Below are positions 26,597 through 36,800 of a DNA stretch of 64,000 nt, in pieces. Origin of the DNA: Leuconostoc carnosum. Its GTDB lineage: Bacteria; Bacillota; Bacilli; Lactobacillales; Lactobacillaceae. Below the pieces are notes generated by a model, which did no database searches, had not been told where the DNA came from, and saw nothing but the letters and a program-made list of their open reading frames with translations. How positions within the stretch are numbered: position 1 is the stretch's first letter; each line of letters begins with the position of its first letter. Position numbers and translations under genes: made by a program. The stretch lies in contig NZ_JACHGL010000002.1 in NCBI RefSeq assembly GCF_014207505.1, positions 187,066 through 251,065 of the forward strand, read 5' to 3'.

Positions 26597-26624
26597 GTTA
26601 GGATAAATGGGTATTAAATTTTGT

Positions 26625-26720
26625 AGGAGGAAATGTGTTTGGTAATTAGGTGTCAGTTGAGCTTGCTGTAACAGGCTTTACAATAAACTGTAACCAATAA
26701 TTACCACACATCTTGAGATT
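26625..26720 (+). promoter_or_regulatory. glk leader: Shine-Dalgarno separated from ATG by a long hairpin
   Basis: AGGAGG at 26625-26630 is 90 nt from the ATG at 26721. The space holds a long foldback: ATGTG-TT-TGGTAATT (26633-26647) pairs with AATTACCA-CACAT (26699-26711), 13 bp with a 2-nt bulge, plus inner pairs GGT/ACC and CAGTT/AACTG. Folded, SD and ATG are about 11 nt apart. A 12-codon frame from ATG 26633 exists but is only 2 nt from the SD. Confidence 0.6.
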
Positions 26721-27680
26721 ATGATTAAAGACAAATTAATAGGCGTTGATTTAGGTGGTACAACAATCAAGTTTGCGATTTTGACACAAGAAGGTGAAAT
26801 TCAACAAAAGTGGTCAATTAAGACTAATATTTTTGATGATGGCTCACACATTGTGCCGGATATTGTAGATTCAATTAATCATCACTTAGATATGTATCAA
26901 CTTGATCGTGAGCGTGTTATTGGTATCGGTATGGGAACACCCGGTACAGTAAACCGCACGGCAGGTACAGTTACCGGTGCTTTTAATTTAAATTGGAAAA
27001 CAGAACAAACTGTAAAAGCTGATATCGAAGCCGGTACCGGCTTAACATTGACACTTGAAAACGATGCTAACTCAGCAGCGCTTGGTGAGGCCTGGAAAGG
27101 TGCCGGCAACAATGATGATGAAGTATCGTTTATTACACTAGGTACTGGCGTTGGTGGTGGATTAGTTGCAAATGGTCGATTGATTCATGGTACAGCTGGT
27201 GCTGGTGGCGAAGTCGGTCATGTTGTTGTTGAACCTAATGGTTATTTGTGCACATGTGGTAACAAAGGTTGCTTGGAACAATATGCTTCAGCAACTGGTG
27301 TTGTTCATTTGGCACAAGACTTTGCTGAAGAGTATGTTGGTTCATCTCAATTGAAGCAATTAATTGCTAATGGTGATGAAGTTACATCTAAAATTGTATT
27401 TGATTTAGCTAAGGAAGGTGATTTCTTAGCTAATGAAGTAGTCAACAAAGTAGCTTACTATTTGGGTTATGCTGTTGCAGCAATGTCAAATATGTTGAAC
27501 CCATCAGCAGTCGTTATTGGTGGTGGTGTGGCGGCTGCGGGTGAATTCTTACGTGCTCGTGTTGAAAACCAGTGGGAGGCATTTGCCTTTCCGACAGTTC
27601 GTACGTCAACTCGTGTGAAGTTAGCTGAATTAGGTAACGATGCTGGTGTTATCGGTGCAGCTTCATTAGCACGTATTTAA
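26721..27680 (+). CDS. glk: ROK-family glucokinase
   Basis: A 319-residue ROK sugar kinase phosphorylating glucose. It has the N-terminal phosphate motif GVDLGGTTIKFAI, ENDANSAALGE with the catalytic Asp, GTGVGGGLV, the GEVGH histidine and the zinc-binding block CTCGNKGCLEQYAS. Synteny with rhomboid and yqgQ matches B. subtilis glcK. Two cre sites and a hairpin leader precede it; the terminator is at 27737. Confidence 0.95.
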   Translation: MIKDKLIGVDLGGTTIKFAILTQEGEIQQKWSIKTNIFDDGSHIVPDIVDSINHHLDMYQLDRERVIGIGMGTPGTVNRTAGTVTGAFNLNWKTEQTVKADIEAGTGLTLTLENDANSAALGEAWKGAGNNDDEVSFITLGTGVGGGLVANGRLIHGTAGAGGEVGHVVVEPNGYLCTCGNKGCLEQYASATGVVHLAQDFAEEYVGSSQLKQLIANGDEVTSKIVFDLAKEGDFLANEVVNKVAYYLGYAVAAMSNMLNPSAVVIGGGVAAAGEFLRARVENQWEAFAFPTVRTSTRVKLAELGNDAGVIGAASLARI

Positions 27681-27736
27681 ATTTCTTAGTAAAATAAAAA
27701 GTCACATTTATTGATACTAAATATAAAGATTAACTT

Positions 27737-27760
27737 AAGCAACCAACAGGTTGCTTTTTT
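27737..27760 (+). terminator. Intrinsic terminator of glk
   Basis: AAGCAACC, AACA loop, GGTTGCTT followed by T-run. Confidence 0.88.
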
Positions 27761-27875
27761 GTTCTTTTATACTTTTTAACAATTTAAGTTTTATTTAGTA
27801 AAAAAAGGTATAATATATAGTGATTGTTATTCTAAATATCAACTAAAATAAACTTTTAACAGGAAGAAGTAAACA

Positions 27876-28664
27876 ATGATTAGTTTGAAATCACCAAGAG
27901 AAATTGAAGCTATGCGTCAGTCAGGTCAAATTATTGCAGGTATGCATCACATGTTGCGTGATTTGATTAAACCAGGTCTTGATACATGGGAGATTGAAAC
28001 AAAGAGTCGCGAATATATTGAAAGCCATGGCGGCGTACCATTACAAATTGGTTTTGAAGGCTTTAAATATGCGACAACAATTAGTATTAATAATGAAGTG
28101 GCCCATGGGTTACCTCGTAAGGGATTGAAACTAAAAAATGGTGATCTCGTTAAAGTTGATACAGTTGTTGGTTTGAATGGTGCGGTATCGGATTCTGCGT
28201 GGTCATATGTTGCTGGTGAAGCCTCTCCGGAAGTGAAAGAATTGATGGCTGTTGCTAAAAAATCGATGTATCTAGGCATTGATCAGGCTGTTGTGGGTAA
28301 TCGTATTGGTGATATTGGTAACGCCATTGAGCAATATACTGAAGTAGAACATCATTATGGTGATGTGCGTCAGTACATCGGTCACGGTGTTGGTCCAACA
28401 ATGCATGAAGAACCACAAGTACCACACTACGGTAAACCAGGACATGGTGTTCGTTTACGTGAGGGTATGGTTATTACTATTGAGCCCATGATTAATATGG
28501 GTGGCTGGGAAGTTGATACTGATAGCACTGAAGAAGATGGCTGGACAGTAAGCACTCATGATGGTTCATGGTCAGCACAATATGAACATACATTGGCAAT
28601 TACAAAAGATGGGCCAAAAATTTTAACCAGTCAAGATCCAGAGTTTGATGCAAAATATTTGTAA
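27876..28664 (+). CDS. map: Methionine aminopeptidase
   Basis: Type I methionine aminopeptidase, 262 residues, removing N-terminal Met. Metal ligands are in VKVDTVVGLNGAVSDSAW, GHGVGPTMHEEP and ITIEPMINMG, with the last Glu in AQYEHTLAIT. SD AGGAAGAAG precedes the ATG. The sugar-transferase gene follows after 16 nt and may be partly co-transcribed. Confidence 0.96.
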   Translation: MISLKSPREIEAMRQSGQIIAGMHHMLRDLIKPGLDTWEIETKSREYIESHGGVPLQIGFEGFKYATTISINNEVAHGLPRKGLKLKNGDLVKVDTVVGLNGAVSDSAWSYVAGEASPEVKELMAVAKKSMYLGIDQAVVGNRIGDIGNAIEQYTEVEHHYGDVRQYIGHGVGPTMHEEPQVPHYGKPGHGVRLREGMVITIEPMINMGGWEVDTDSTEEDGWTVSTHDGSWSAQYEHTLAITKDGPKILTSQDPEFDAKYL

Positions 28665-28680
28665 AAAGTGAGCTAAGAAT

Positions 28681-29316
28681 TTGAAAATTAAACCAAAATA
28701 CAAATCATATTTAATTACTAAGCGACTTATTGATGTGGTTTTTGCTTTACTTGGATTAATCATGTTATCACCAATTTTTTTGATTGTGTTTATACTACTA
28801 AAGATTGATAGTCCAAAATCACCAGCTTTCTTTAAGCAAGAACGTATCGGGAAAGATTGGAAACCATTTTATATTTATAAGTTTCGTTCAATGGTCGCTA
28901 ATGCCGAGGAAATATTAAAATCAGACCCAGTTTTGTATCAAAAATACGTGGCAAGTGGTTACAAATTACCTACTAAAGAAGATCCGCGGATTACAAAACT
29001 AGGTTCTTTTTTGCGACGCTCAACGATAGATGAGTTGCCCCAGTTTTGGAATATGTTAATTGGCGATATGAGTTTGGTTGGTCCACGACCAATTGTTGAT
29101 GAAGAATTGAAAGAATATGGCGATCAGGTTGATATATTTTTGTCTGTACGACCGGGTGCACTTGGCTTGTGGCAAGCGAGTGGTCGCTCGCTTATCGAAT
29201 ATCCAGAACGTGCCAAAATTGAGTTAGAGTATGTTGCTAAAGCCGGTTTTTGGTACGATATTAGCATTGTTTTTAGAAATGTAATTGCTATATTTAAATC
29301 TAAAGGAGCTTATTAA
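28681..29316 (+). CDS. Polyprenyl-phosphate sugar-1-phosphate transferase (WcaJ/EpsE type)
   Basis: A 211-residue bacterial sugar transferase that primes polymer synthesis by loading hexose-1-phosphate on undecaprenyl phosphate. One N-terminal hydrophobic helix (VVFALLGLIMLSPIFLIVFI) is followed by FFKQERIGKDWKPFYIYKFR, STIDELPQFWNML and DMSLVGPRP, all signature motifs. Translation probably starts at TTG 28681. It directly precedes the TagHG-like exporter, so it probably starts the wall polymer of this cluster instead of TagO. Confidence 0.92.
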   Translation: MKIKPKYKSYLITKRLIDVVFALLGLIMLSPIFLIVFILLKIDSPKSPAFFKQERIGKDWKPFYIYKFRSMVANAEEILKSDPVLYQKYVASGYKLPTKEDPRITKLGSFLRRSTIDELPQFWNMLIGDMSLVGPRPIVDEELKEYGDQVDIFLSVRPGALGLWQASGRSLIEYPERAKIELEYVAKAGFWYDISIVFRNVIAIFKSKGAY

Positions 29317-29318
29317 TT

Positions 29319-30302
29319 ATGGGTGAAGAACACAAGTTAAAAGTCTCAGCGCGATATTTAACAAAAACATTTGATTTAGGTAAGAGTAAGTCTGAGAAAG
29401 TACGTGCGATTTTAAACCCACTGAGTAAAGGGCCAAAGAAATTTTGGGCTTTAAAAGGTATTAGTTTTGATGTGTACGAAGGGGATGTTGTCGGTATAGT
29501 CGGTGTTAATGGTTCTGGAAAATCAACCCTTTTGAATGTTTTAAGTGGCTTATTGTTGCCAGCGTCTGGTACGATGAAGATTGACGGTGAAACCAGTATG
29601 TTAACAGTGAGTGCTGGTTTACGTGCACAATTGACAGGGCGTGAAAATATACGACTTAAATCTCTAATGATGGGGAAAACAAATAAAGAAATTGATAATC
29701 AAATGCAAGAAATTATTGAATTTTCTGATTTAGGTGACTTTATTGACCAACCTGTTAAAGATTACTCATCTGGTATGAAATCTAAATTAGGATTTTCGAT
29801 TGCCGTCCATCAAGACCCAGATATTTTAATTATTGATGAGGCTTTATCGGTTGGAGATCAAACGTTTGCTCAAAAAGCTTTAGCTAAAATGAATGAGTTT
29901 AAAGCACAAGGCAAAACAATTTTCTTCGTTTCGCACTCGTTGCAACAAGTTCGCCAGTTCACGGATAAGGTGATGTGGATTCAATATGGCGATCTGAAAG
30001 CAATCGGCAAAACAGCTGAAATTGCTGATGAATATGAGAAATGGACTAAGTGGTTTAATGGTCAGAGTAAAGACGAAAAGAAGAAGTATCAAGAGGAACA
30101 AAAAGCAAAACAAATAGCATTTTCTGAAGAAAAATTGACACGACGTGTACAATCTGATGAAAAATTGGCGATGGATGAAAAACAACATATTGTTTCTCAT
30201 ATTGCAGTTGGCGATTCAATGAGGCCACAAACTTGGGGATTACTGAGTTTATCAATTATAGGTGTGTTGTTATTTATTTATCAATACGCGATGTGGGGCT
30301 AA
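29319..30302 (+). CDS. tagH: Teichoic acid export ABC transporter, ATP-binding subunit
   Basis: A 327-residue TagH-type ATPase. Walker A is GIVGVNGSGKST, signature YSSGMKSKLGFS, Walker B DILIIDEALSVGD, switch His in FFVSHSLQQVR. The C-terminal extension is a charged coiled-coil (residues about 245-300) ending in one transmembrane helix, a domain layout seen in TagH but not in typical O-antigen exporters. It is paired with the permease gene 3 nt downstream. Confidence 0.93.
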   Translation: MGEEHKLKVSARYLTKTFDLGKSKSEKVRAILNPLSKGPKKFWALKGISFDVYEGDVVGIVGVNGSGKSTLLNVLSGLLLPASGTMKIDGETSMLTVSAGLRAQLTGRENIRLKSLMMGKTNKEIDNQMQEIIEFSDLGDFIDQPVKDYSSGMKSKLGFSIAVHQDPDILIIDEALSVGDQTFAQKALAKMNEFKAQGKTIFFVSHSLQQVRQFTDKVMWIQYGDLKAIGKTAEIADEYEKWTKWFNGQSKDEKKKYQEEQKAKQIAFSEEKLTRRVQSDEKLAMDEKQHIVSHIAVGDSMRPQTWGLLSLSIIGVLLFIYQYAMWG

Positions 30303-30305
30303 AAC

Positions 30306-31121
30306 ATGAAAGAAATTTGGTTAGTTTTAAAAGAACAGTTTAAATATTTTCCGGTGATGTGGCGCTTGGCGAATTATGAAAAAAAGGCACGCTATCAAAA
30401 TCATGCGTTAGGAAACTTTTGGTTGTTCTTGAATCCATTTATGCAAGTAGCAACTTATTGGATTGTATTTGGATTTGGATTTAATACGCAGAGCCCGGTT
30501 AAAGATGTGCCTTATATGCCATGGTTAATTATTGGTTTAGCAACATGGTTATTTATTAATACATCATTTATGGATACAACTTGGAGTATTTCAGCTAATA
30601 TCTGGCAAATTGCTCGCATGAAGTTTCCCATGAGCATTATGCCTATGATGCGTACCATTATGAACTTCAATGCTTTTATATACATGTTGGCCATTGGTGT
30701 TGTGATGGCAATGTTTTATGGCTTACCAGTGACTTGGTATTGGTTACAAGTTATTTACTATATTTTTGCTGCGTTTGTCTTTTTATACGCGGTAGGGATA
30801 TTCAATGCCACAGTTACTGTATTACTAAGAGATTATCAGCAAATCATGCAAACAGTCATGCGATTTATCTTTTGGGTATCAGGGGCACTATTTTCTGTTT
30901 CTGATAAATTTGGTGCAGGTCATGAGCGTATAGTGCGCGCATTGGAAACTAACCCTTTTTATTATCTTGTAAGTGGTGTGCGTGACGCGTTTTTTGGACA
31001 TACTTGGTTTTGGGAAAATACATATCCGACATTGATTTTTTGGGTGTTTACATTCGGTGTGATGCTTCTAGGCTCACATTTGCACATTAAATTCCGCGCT
31101 TATTTTGCAGACTTGGTATAA
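30306..31121 (+). CDS. tagG: Teichoic acid export ABC transporter, permease subunit
   Basis: A 271-residue ABC-2 type permease with six hydrophobic segments. The N-terminal amphipathic stretch YEKKARYQNHALGNFWLFLN and the motif FWVSGALFSVSDKF are usual in TagG/RfbA permeases. It moves lipid-linked polymer across the membrane with TagH. Confidence 0.92.
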   Translation: MKEIWLVLKEQFKYFPVMWRLANYEKKARYQNHALGNFWLFLNPFMQVATYWIVFGFGFNTQSPVKDVPYMPWLIIGLATWLFINTSFMDTTWSISANIWQIARMKFPMSIMPMMRTIMNFNAFIYMLAIGVVMAMFYGLPVTWYWLQVIYYIFAAFVFLYAVGIFNATVTVLLRDYQQIMQTVMRFIFWVSGALFSVSDKFGAGHERIVRALETNPFYYLVSGVRDAFFGHTWFWENTYPTLIFWVFTFGVMLLGSHLHIKFRAYFADLV

Positions 31122-31124
31122 TAA

Positions 31125-31901
31125 ATGATTGAAAAAATTCAAATTTTGGTTGCTGCACATAAAGATGTTGAGATGCCAAAAGATAAAACAATATATGTAC
31201 CTATTCAGGTTGGTACGGCATTAGCTAGTAAAAAGTTTGATGGTTTCATCTCTGATGATACTGGTCATAATATTTCTAAGAAGAATCTAAATTTTAATGA
31301 ATTAACTGCATTATATTGGGCGCGACATAATAGTGATGCTGATGTCATTGGTTTAGTACACTATCGCCGTTTCTTTTCTTTAACAAAACAAAAAAGTATA
31401 CAAAGCATATTGCCTGAAGAAGACTTGCGACGGCTATTACGGTATACAAACGTGATTGTACCTAAAAAACGGCGTTACTGGATTGAAAGTAGTGAATCAC
31501 ATTATCGTCACGCACATCATGGTGAGGCTTTAGATGTGTTACGTGAAGTAATCGCAACGCGACATTCTGATTATTTGGTAGCATATGATAATAATATGAA
31601 AAAGACATGGGCGCACATGTTTAACATGTTAATTATGCGTCGTGCAGAATTTGATGCGTATACAGACTGGCTGTTTGATATCTTATTTGCTGTAGAAGTA
31701 CAATTACAAGATGAAGTAGATAATTGGGACACCTACGAAAAACGTGTCTATGGGTTTTTAAGTGAACGACTACTAGACGTGTGGTTAACAAAAAATCATA
31801 TTCATTATACTGAAGTGCCTGTAATATTTATGGAAAAACAAAATTGGCTACTTAAAGGTGGTAAGTTTTTAGCACGTAAAATAGGTTTTGGTAGGGTTTA
31901 G
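31125..31901 (+). CDS. DUF4422 glycosyltransferase
   Basis: A 258-residue protein of the DUF4422 capsular-polysaccharide glycosyltransferase family. It begins KIQILVAAHKDVEMP and has the typical FNELTALYWARHN with DADVIGLVHYRRFF, then HMFNMLIMRRAEFDAY. Some members transfer galactofuranose or galactopyranose; the sugar here is not known. It starts 3 nt after the permease gene in the same transcript. Confidence 0.87.
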   Translation: MIEKIQILVAAHKDVEMPKDKTIYVPIQVGTALASKKFDGFISDDTGHNISKKNLNFNELTALYWARHNSDADVIGLVHYRRFFSLTKQKSIQSILPEEDLRRLLRYTNVIVPKKRRYWIESSESHYRHAHHGEALDVLREVIATRHSDYLVAYDNNMKKTWAHMFNMLIMRRAEFDAYTDWLFDILFAVEVQLQDEVDNWDTYEKRVYGFLSERLLDVWLTKNHIHYTEVPVIFMEKQNWLLKGGKFLARKIGFGRV

Positions 31902-31916
31902 AAAGTACAAATGAGC

Positions 31917-31995
31917 TTAAAAAGTGTATTTATTAAATGTTTCAGGAAAAAATTATATAAATTTCTTGAAATATTTCAATAGATATACTTTTTAA
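31917..31995 (+). terminator. Large foldback after the DUF4422 gene
   Basis: TTAAAAAGTGTAT (31917-31929) pairs with ATATACTTTTTAA (31983-31995) over 13 bp with one G-U pair; the 53-nt loop contains a weaker TTTC/GAAA hairpin. AT-rich; may end the tagHG transcript or carry promoter elements for the next gene. Confidence 0.4.
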
Positions 31996-32044
31996 ATAAT
32001 AAAGTATATTAGAGCATGAATGTGTCAATGTATGGGTGGGGATC

Positions 32045-33631
32045 ATGAGAGAAACAATGGCAACTAATAAAATAACATTAATTTGTAAAAAAATAATACC
32101 TATATTAATTCTTTTTGGGGCTAGCCTTACTAGTATTGGATCATCGCCATTGTACAGAACAAATCCTTGGGTAGATAGTAATGCAATGTTGACAATGGGA
32201 CGATCTTTACTGCATGGTCTTATCCCATTCAAGGATATAATCGAGCAACGCGGTCCATTTTTATATGCAATATATGCTGGTGCGGCTGCCATCAAGGAAA
32301 CAAGCTTTCTTGGATTATTCATCCTTCAAGTGTTTAATTTGTTTATTATTTATTGGATTTCATACAAAATAGCTAAAGATTTAAAGCCGGTTTTCTTGTC
32401 ACCAGAGTGGATAGCTTTACTTGGCCCATTAGCGTTAATCTCAACAAGTTCTTTTAGCTTTAGTGGTGCACCTGAAGAATTTGCTTTTGGATCGATATTA
32501 TATTTATTGTATATTTTGAATCACTGGCATTATAATGTTTTAGAGATCCCTTTAAGTAGCTTCTTTTTATTAGGATTAAATTTGTCTTTGGTTTTCTGGA
32601 ATAAATATTCGTTAATAGGTACTTTTGTTTTTTTCTTTATATGGGTTGCAGGTGCATTTCTTTATAATCGACAATTCTTAAAATTATGTCAAGTTATATG
32701 CTTTTCAGTATTAGGCTTTCTGAGCATTTCGTCTATTATTATATTATTCTTCACTGTGAACGGTGCTTTCTTAGATTTGATACATATCTATTTTGTACAA
32801 AATATGACAGCTTATGGACAAACAGATACTTCTATACTTGCTAGGTTATGGCAATTGTTATATCTGATTTCCAAAGCATTTCGTACACATTATATTATTA
32901 TAATTATTATTACTTTAAGTTGGGTAAAAGCTTTATATCAAAAAGTTGATATAAAAATCGAACTAATAATTTTTCTTGGATCACTAATATTTTTAGCAAT
33001 GCCACATTGGATTATTAATTATTACAATCTAATTTGGATGCCTTTCTTTGCTTTGGCATTGATGAGGTTGGCATCGTCAGATTGTTCAGTACAAGTTGAA
33101 AATCACATATCAAAATTTTCAGCTAAATTTTTGATAGTGTCAGCATTGATTTTTTTGCCATTTATAAACAACCAAGATTTGAATCGGTTGGTTATTCGAG
33201 GTGAAACACGAGCGATTAATGGCAATAAATATAGGGCACAATTAACGCTAGCAAAACAGATACGTACTAATTTGCGCAAGGGCCATCAGCCATCGTTAAT
33301 TGTTATTAACAATATAGACCCAGGTTTCTATTTAACAACTCAAACAATACCTAAAACGCAATATTGGCACCGTATGAATATGACGTATCAACAGCTGCCA
33401 TCCATGTATCAATCATTTGAAAACACAATGGCTAAGAAAAAAGTGGATTTTATTATTGTTAGATTAAGGGTGCAGCCTAAAAGTGAAATAAGGGAATTAA
33501 CCAATCAAATTAATGTAGCAATTGATCCTAGTTTGCGCAAAGCATTATGGAAAAATTATGAAATTAAATCAGTGTCTCAAAATAGCAAAGATGAGTCTTA
33601 TGTATTATTGATACAGAATCTAACTGAATAA
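32045..33631 (+). CDS. Polytopic membrane protein, GT-C glycosyltransferase-like
   Basis: A 528-residue protein with about 10-12 transmembrane helices. The first extracytoplasmic loop has PWVDSNAMLTMGRSLLHGLI and DIIEQRGPFLYAIY, the acidic loop pattern of GT-C enzymes (ArnT/PMT-like) that use lipid-linked sugar donors outside the membrane. A C-terminal soluble part of about 130 residues follows. I chose ATG 32045 after GGTGGGG over a GTG 9 nt earlier. It is AT-rich compared with housekeeping genes. Probably decorates the wall polymer; no substrate can be named. Confidence 0.75.
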   Translation: MRETMATNKITLICKKIIPILILFGASLTSIGSSPLYRTNPWVDSNAMLTMGRSLLHGLIPFKDIIEQRGPFLYAIYAGAAAIKETSFLGLFILQVFNLFIIYWISYKIAKDLKPVFLSPEWIALLGPLALISTSSFSFSGAPEEFAFGSILYLLYILNHWHYNVLEIPLSSFFLLGLNLSLVFWNKYSLIGTFVFFFIWVAGAFLYNRQFLKLCQVICFSVLGFLSISSIIILFFTVNGAFLDLIHIYFVQNMTAYGQTDTSILARLWQLLYLISKAFRTHYIIIIIITLSWVKALYQKVDIKIELIIFLGSLIFLAMPHWIINYYNLIWMPFFALALMRLASSDCSVQVENHISKFSAKFLIVSALIFLPFINNQDLNRLVIRGETRAINGNKYRAQLTLAKQIRTNLRKGHQPSLIVINNIDPGFYLTTQTIPKTQYWHRMNMTYQQLPSMYQSFENTMAKKKVDFIIVRLRVQPKSEIRELTNQINVAIDPSLRKALWKNYEIKSVSQNSKDESYVLLIQNLTE

Positions 33632-33682
33632 AAAGAGCCATTAGATTAACATATTAAAGTTAATCTAATGGCTCTTTTTATT
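33627..33682. terminator. Long bidirectional-type terminator hairpin
   Basis: Stem of about 24 bp (AAAAGAGCCATTAG ... CTAATGGCTCTTTT) with an 8-nt loop, overlapping the stop codon of the GT-C-like gene. Confidence 0.9.
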
Positions 33683-33806
33683 ATTAGTTATTAGGTTATA
33701 TTGGAGAGATAAATATAATTATTAAAAAACAGTGTTTATTTTTGGTATAATTACTTGGATATATAGTTTCAATCTATTATACATAATAAAAATTAACGAG
33801 GTTTTC

Positions 33807-36800
33807 ATGGATATTAAATTATCAATTATCATTCCTTTCTACAATGTGTCAGATTACCTAGCGGAGGCAATAGATTCAGTATTAGCACAGAAAGGATTTA
33901 CATCCGAGATTATTTTGATAGATGATGGATCAACTGATGGTTCTCATGATATTGCGGTAAAGTATGCTAATGAATTTTCAAAAATTCGTTTAATAGTTCA
34001 AGAGAATAAAGGACTTGGGGCGGCTCGAAATGTAGGTGTAAGTCATGCTACTGGTGAATATATTGTTTTTCATGATTCTGATGATTTGGTAATTGAGAAT
34101 GTATATAGCCAAATGTTATCACAAATTGATACATCGCAATCTGATTTTATTGTGGGAAACGTGGCACGTATAAACAATGGGGGAATATGGTATTCTGGTT
34201 TGCATAAGCATGCTTTTCCAAATACTGTATCTGGCGTAACTATTTTCTCCAATAATGAATTAATCAATGACACTACTGCTTGGAATAAAATTATTCGACG
34301 TAGTTTTTGGGAACAGCATCAGGCTAAATTCCCAGAAGGTGTCTTATATGAAGATATTCCAATTATTTTACCGATATATATTCACGCAACAGTAGATGTA
34401 TATTCTAATTTAATGTATCTTTGGCGCAGCCGCCCGGCTGGAGATGCCTCTATTACGCAATCACATGATTATGATAATATTCATGATCGTATGTTAGCTG
34501 TGAATCATGTTTACAATGTTTTCCAGCAGGATGCACCATCTTTAATTACAACATACAATGAAAAAATTTTAACAAATGATTTTCAAATATACCTACGTGA
34601 GTTTTATAAACAAGATGAAGAGTTATTTGATTATGTTTATCTGCAGGTACAAGAGTATCTGAACCATGTGTCTATTGAGACGCTAGAAACACTATCGTTA
34701 AATTTACGTATCCAGTATTACTTGATTAAATCAGATAAAAAAGAGGAGCTTTTAACTTATCTGTATCAATATCGTAGTGGTGAAGTGGTTAATGTTTTAG
34801 TGAAATTCAAAAATCAGTCTGTTATTATGAATAGTTGGTCTAAAATATTACCTGAAGAATTAAAGTTTGTTAATGCTGATATAGATTTTTCAGCTAAAGT
34901 TAATCATGTTCATTTTGAAGATAATAGTTATGTCGTTAATTTTAGTCAAAAATTACCTTATTTATTTACAAGTGTGCCTAGTTTTACACCAGTATCTAGT
35001 GTAGCTAATAATACAATGGTTCTAAACAAACGACATTCTATTTTTAAAATGTTCTTAATTGAAGTATTTGCGGCTGAAGAAATTTCAAAGTTAAAAATTA
35101 ATGGTGTTAAGACATTTCCTTTTAAAAATTTGATTGGTCAAGTATTAAAAAAGTTGTTAGGGTTGAAGAGATTCCAAAAAATGCGATTACAGACTCGAAA
35201 GCCTAGTTTACCTTATGAGTTGAGAATACCTCTGTCAAAAGATTTAATCGGAAATGTCGAATTAGTTAGCGAGACTGAAAAACATATCTATCTAAATGTG
35301 AATTCTGAAAGACCAGCTATTAGAACGATGCCGGTGGAAAATCCTATATCTATTGGTACCGGTGTAGATGCAGAATGGCAGTTTGTTTTCAAGAAGCAAA
35401 GTAACAATGATTTTGAATTGATTTATGATCGACGTAATGCTATAAATGTTGAAGCAATAATTGTATCAGATGGGTTTGATATTATATTTTTGGAAAATGA
35501 GAATACGGATTATGAATTAGTACTTGTGAACACAACGGATACAAATATTATTCATATGAATGACGACCATAAATATCACATTGGTGGTGAGTACAATGAA
35601 AAATATTATCAGATTTTTACTCGAAAAAGCCAAACTGATGAGCTATTGCCTATTAAATTAGTTAAAACGAAAAATCACTCCTATGAACAAACACTCGCTC
35701 TGAAAGACCGTGTGATACAGTTGCAAGAAAGGCAACTGGCAACAACGTTAGTATTCAAGCAATGGGAGCCTCTGAATTGGTATGAAGGAACTAGATTGCG
35801 TAGGCAGACGTATAAGGGAATAATCTATCCTCTATTACGGAAATTACCTTTAAAAAACGTTATGGTTTATGGGTCATTCTGGGGTAAAAACTTTTCTGAT
35901 AATCCACGTGCTATTTATCAATTTGTAACTGAGAATAAATTATCATATAAGCAGGTTGTCGTATTGCAACATAATTTAGGGCAGTATGCTGATTTAGACA
36001 ATGTTGATTTTGTAAAGCCTGGAAGTTTTAGATATTATGCGTATTTGGCGCGTGCTCGTTATTTGTTTAATAATGTTAATTTTGATGACGACTACATCAA
36101 ACGTAATGATCAAATCGAAGTACAGACAATGCATGGAACACCACTTAAGAAACTTGGTCTGGATTCTCCAGGAGAAATAATGCCAAGTGCTGTGGACAAA
36201 TATGTTGCAAAGAATCGTAGATGGGATTATCTGACTGTCCCAAGTGACTATGTTGCTGAAATTTCACATTCAGCATTCCAACATAACGCTACTATTCTAC
36301 CGATTGGTTATGCTCGAAATGATGAACTTTTTATCAAAAATACTGATGAATATAAAGAAAAAATAAAAAAGAATATGGCGTTGCCATCAAATAAGAGAGT
36401 GGTACTCTATGCCCCTACGTGGCGTGTTAGAGGGGAGTTTATACCGCAAATTGACTTTGATGCCTTAAGAGAGCAAATAACAGAAGATACAGTTCTAATT
36501 TTAAAGTTGCATCAATTTATGTCTACCGCTAATATACCTGATAACCTTAAGGATTTTGTAAAAATTGTGTCTGACGAGATTGAAATTAGTGATCTTTATT
36601 TAATAGCAGATGTTCTCATAACTGATTATTCATCAGTTATGTTTGATTATGCCGTCTTGAAAAAGCCTATGATTTTTTATGTTTATGATTATGAAAAATA
36701 TAGTGAAACTATGCGACCTTTGTATTTCGATTTTAAGGAAGAAGCTCCGGGTAAGTTAGCATACACACAAATAGAATTGGTTGATGCGTTGAATCATATT

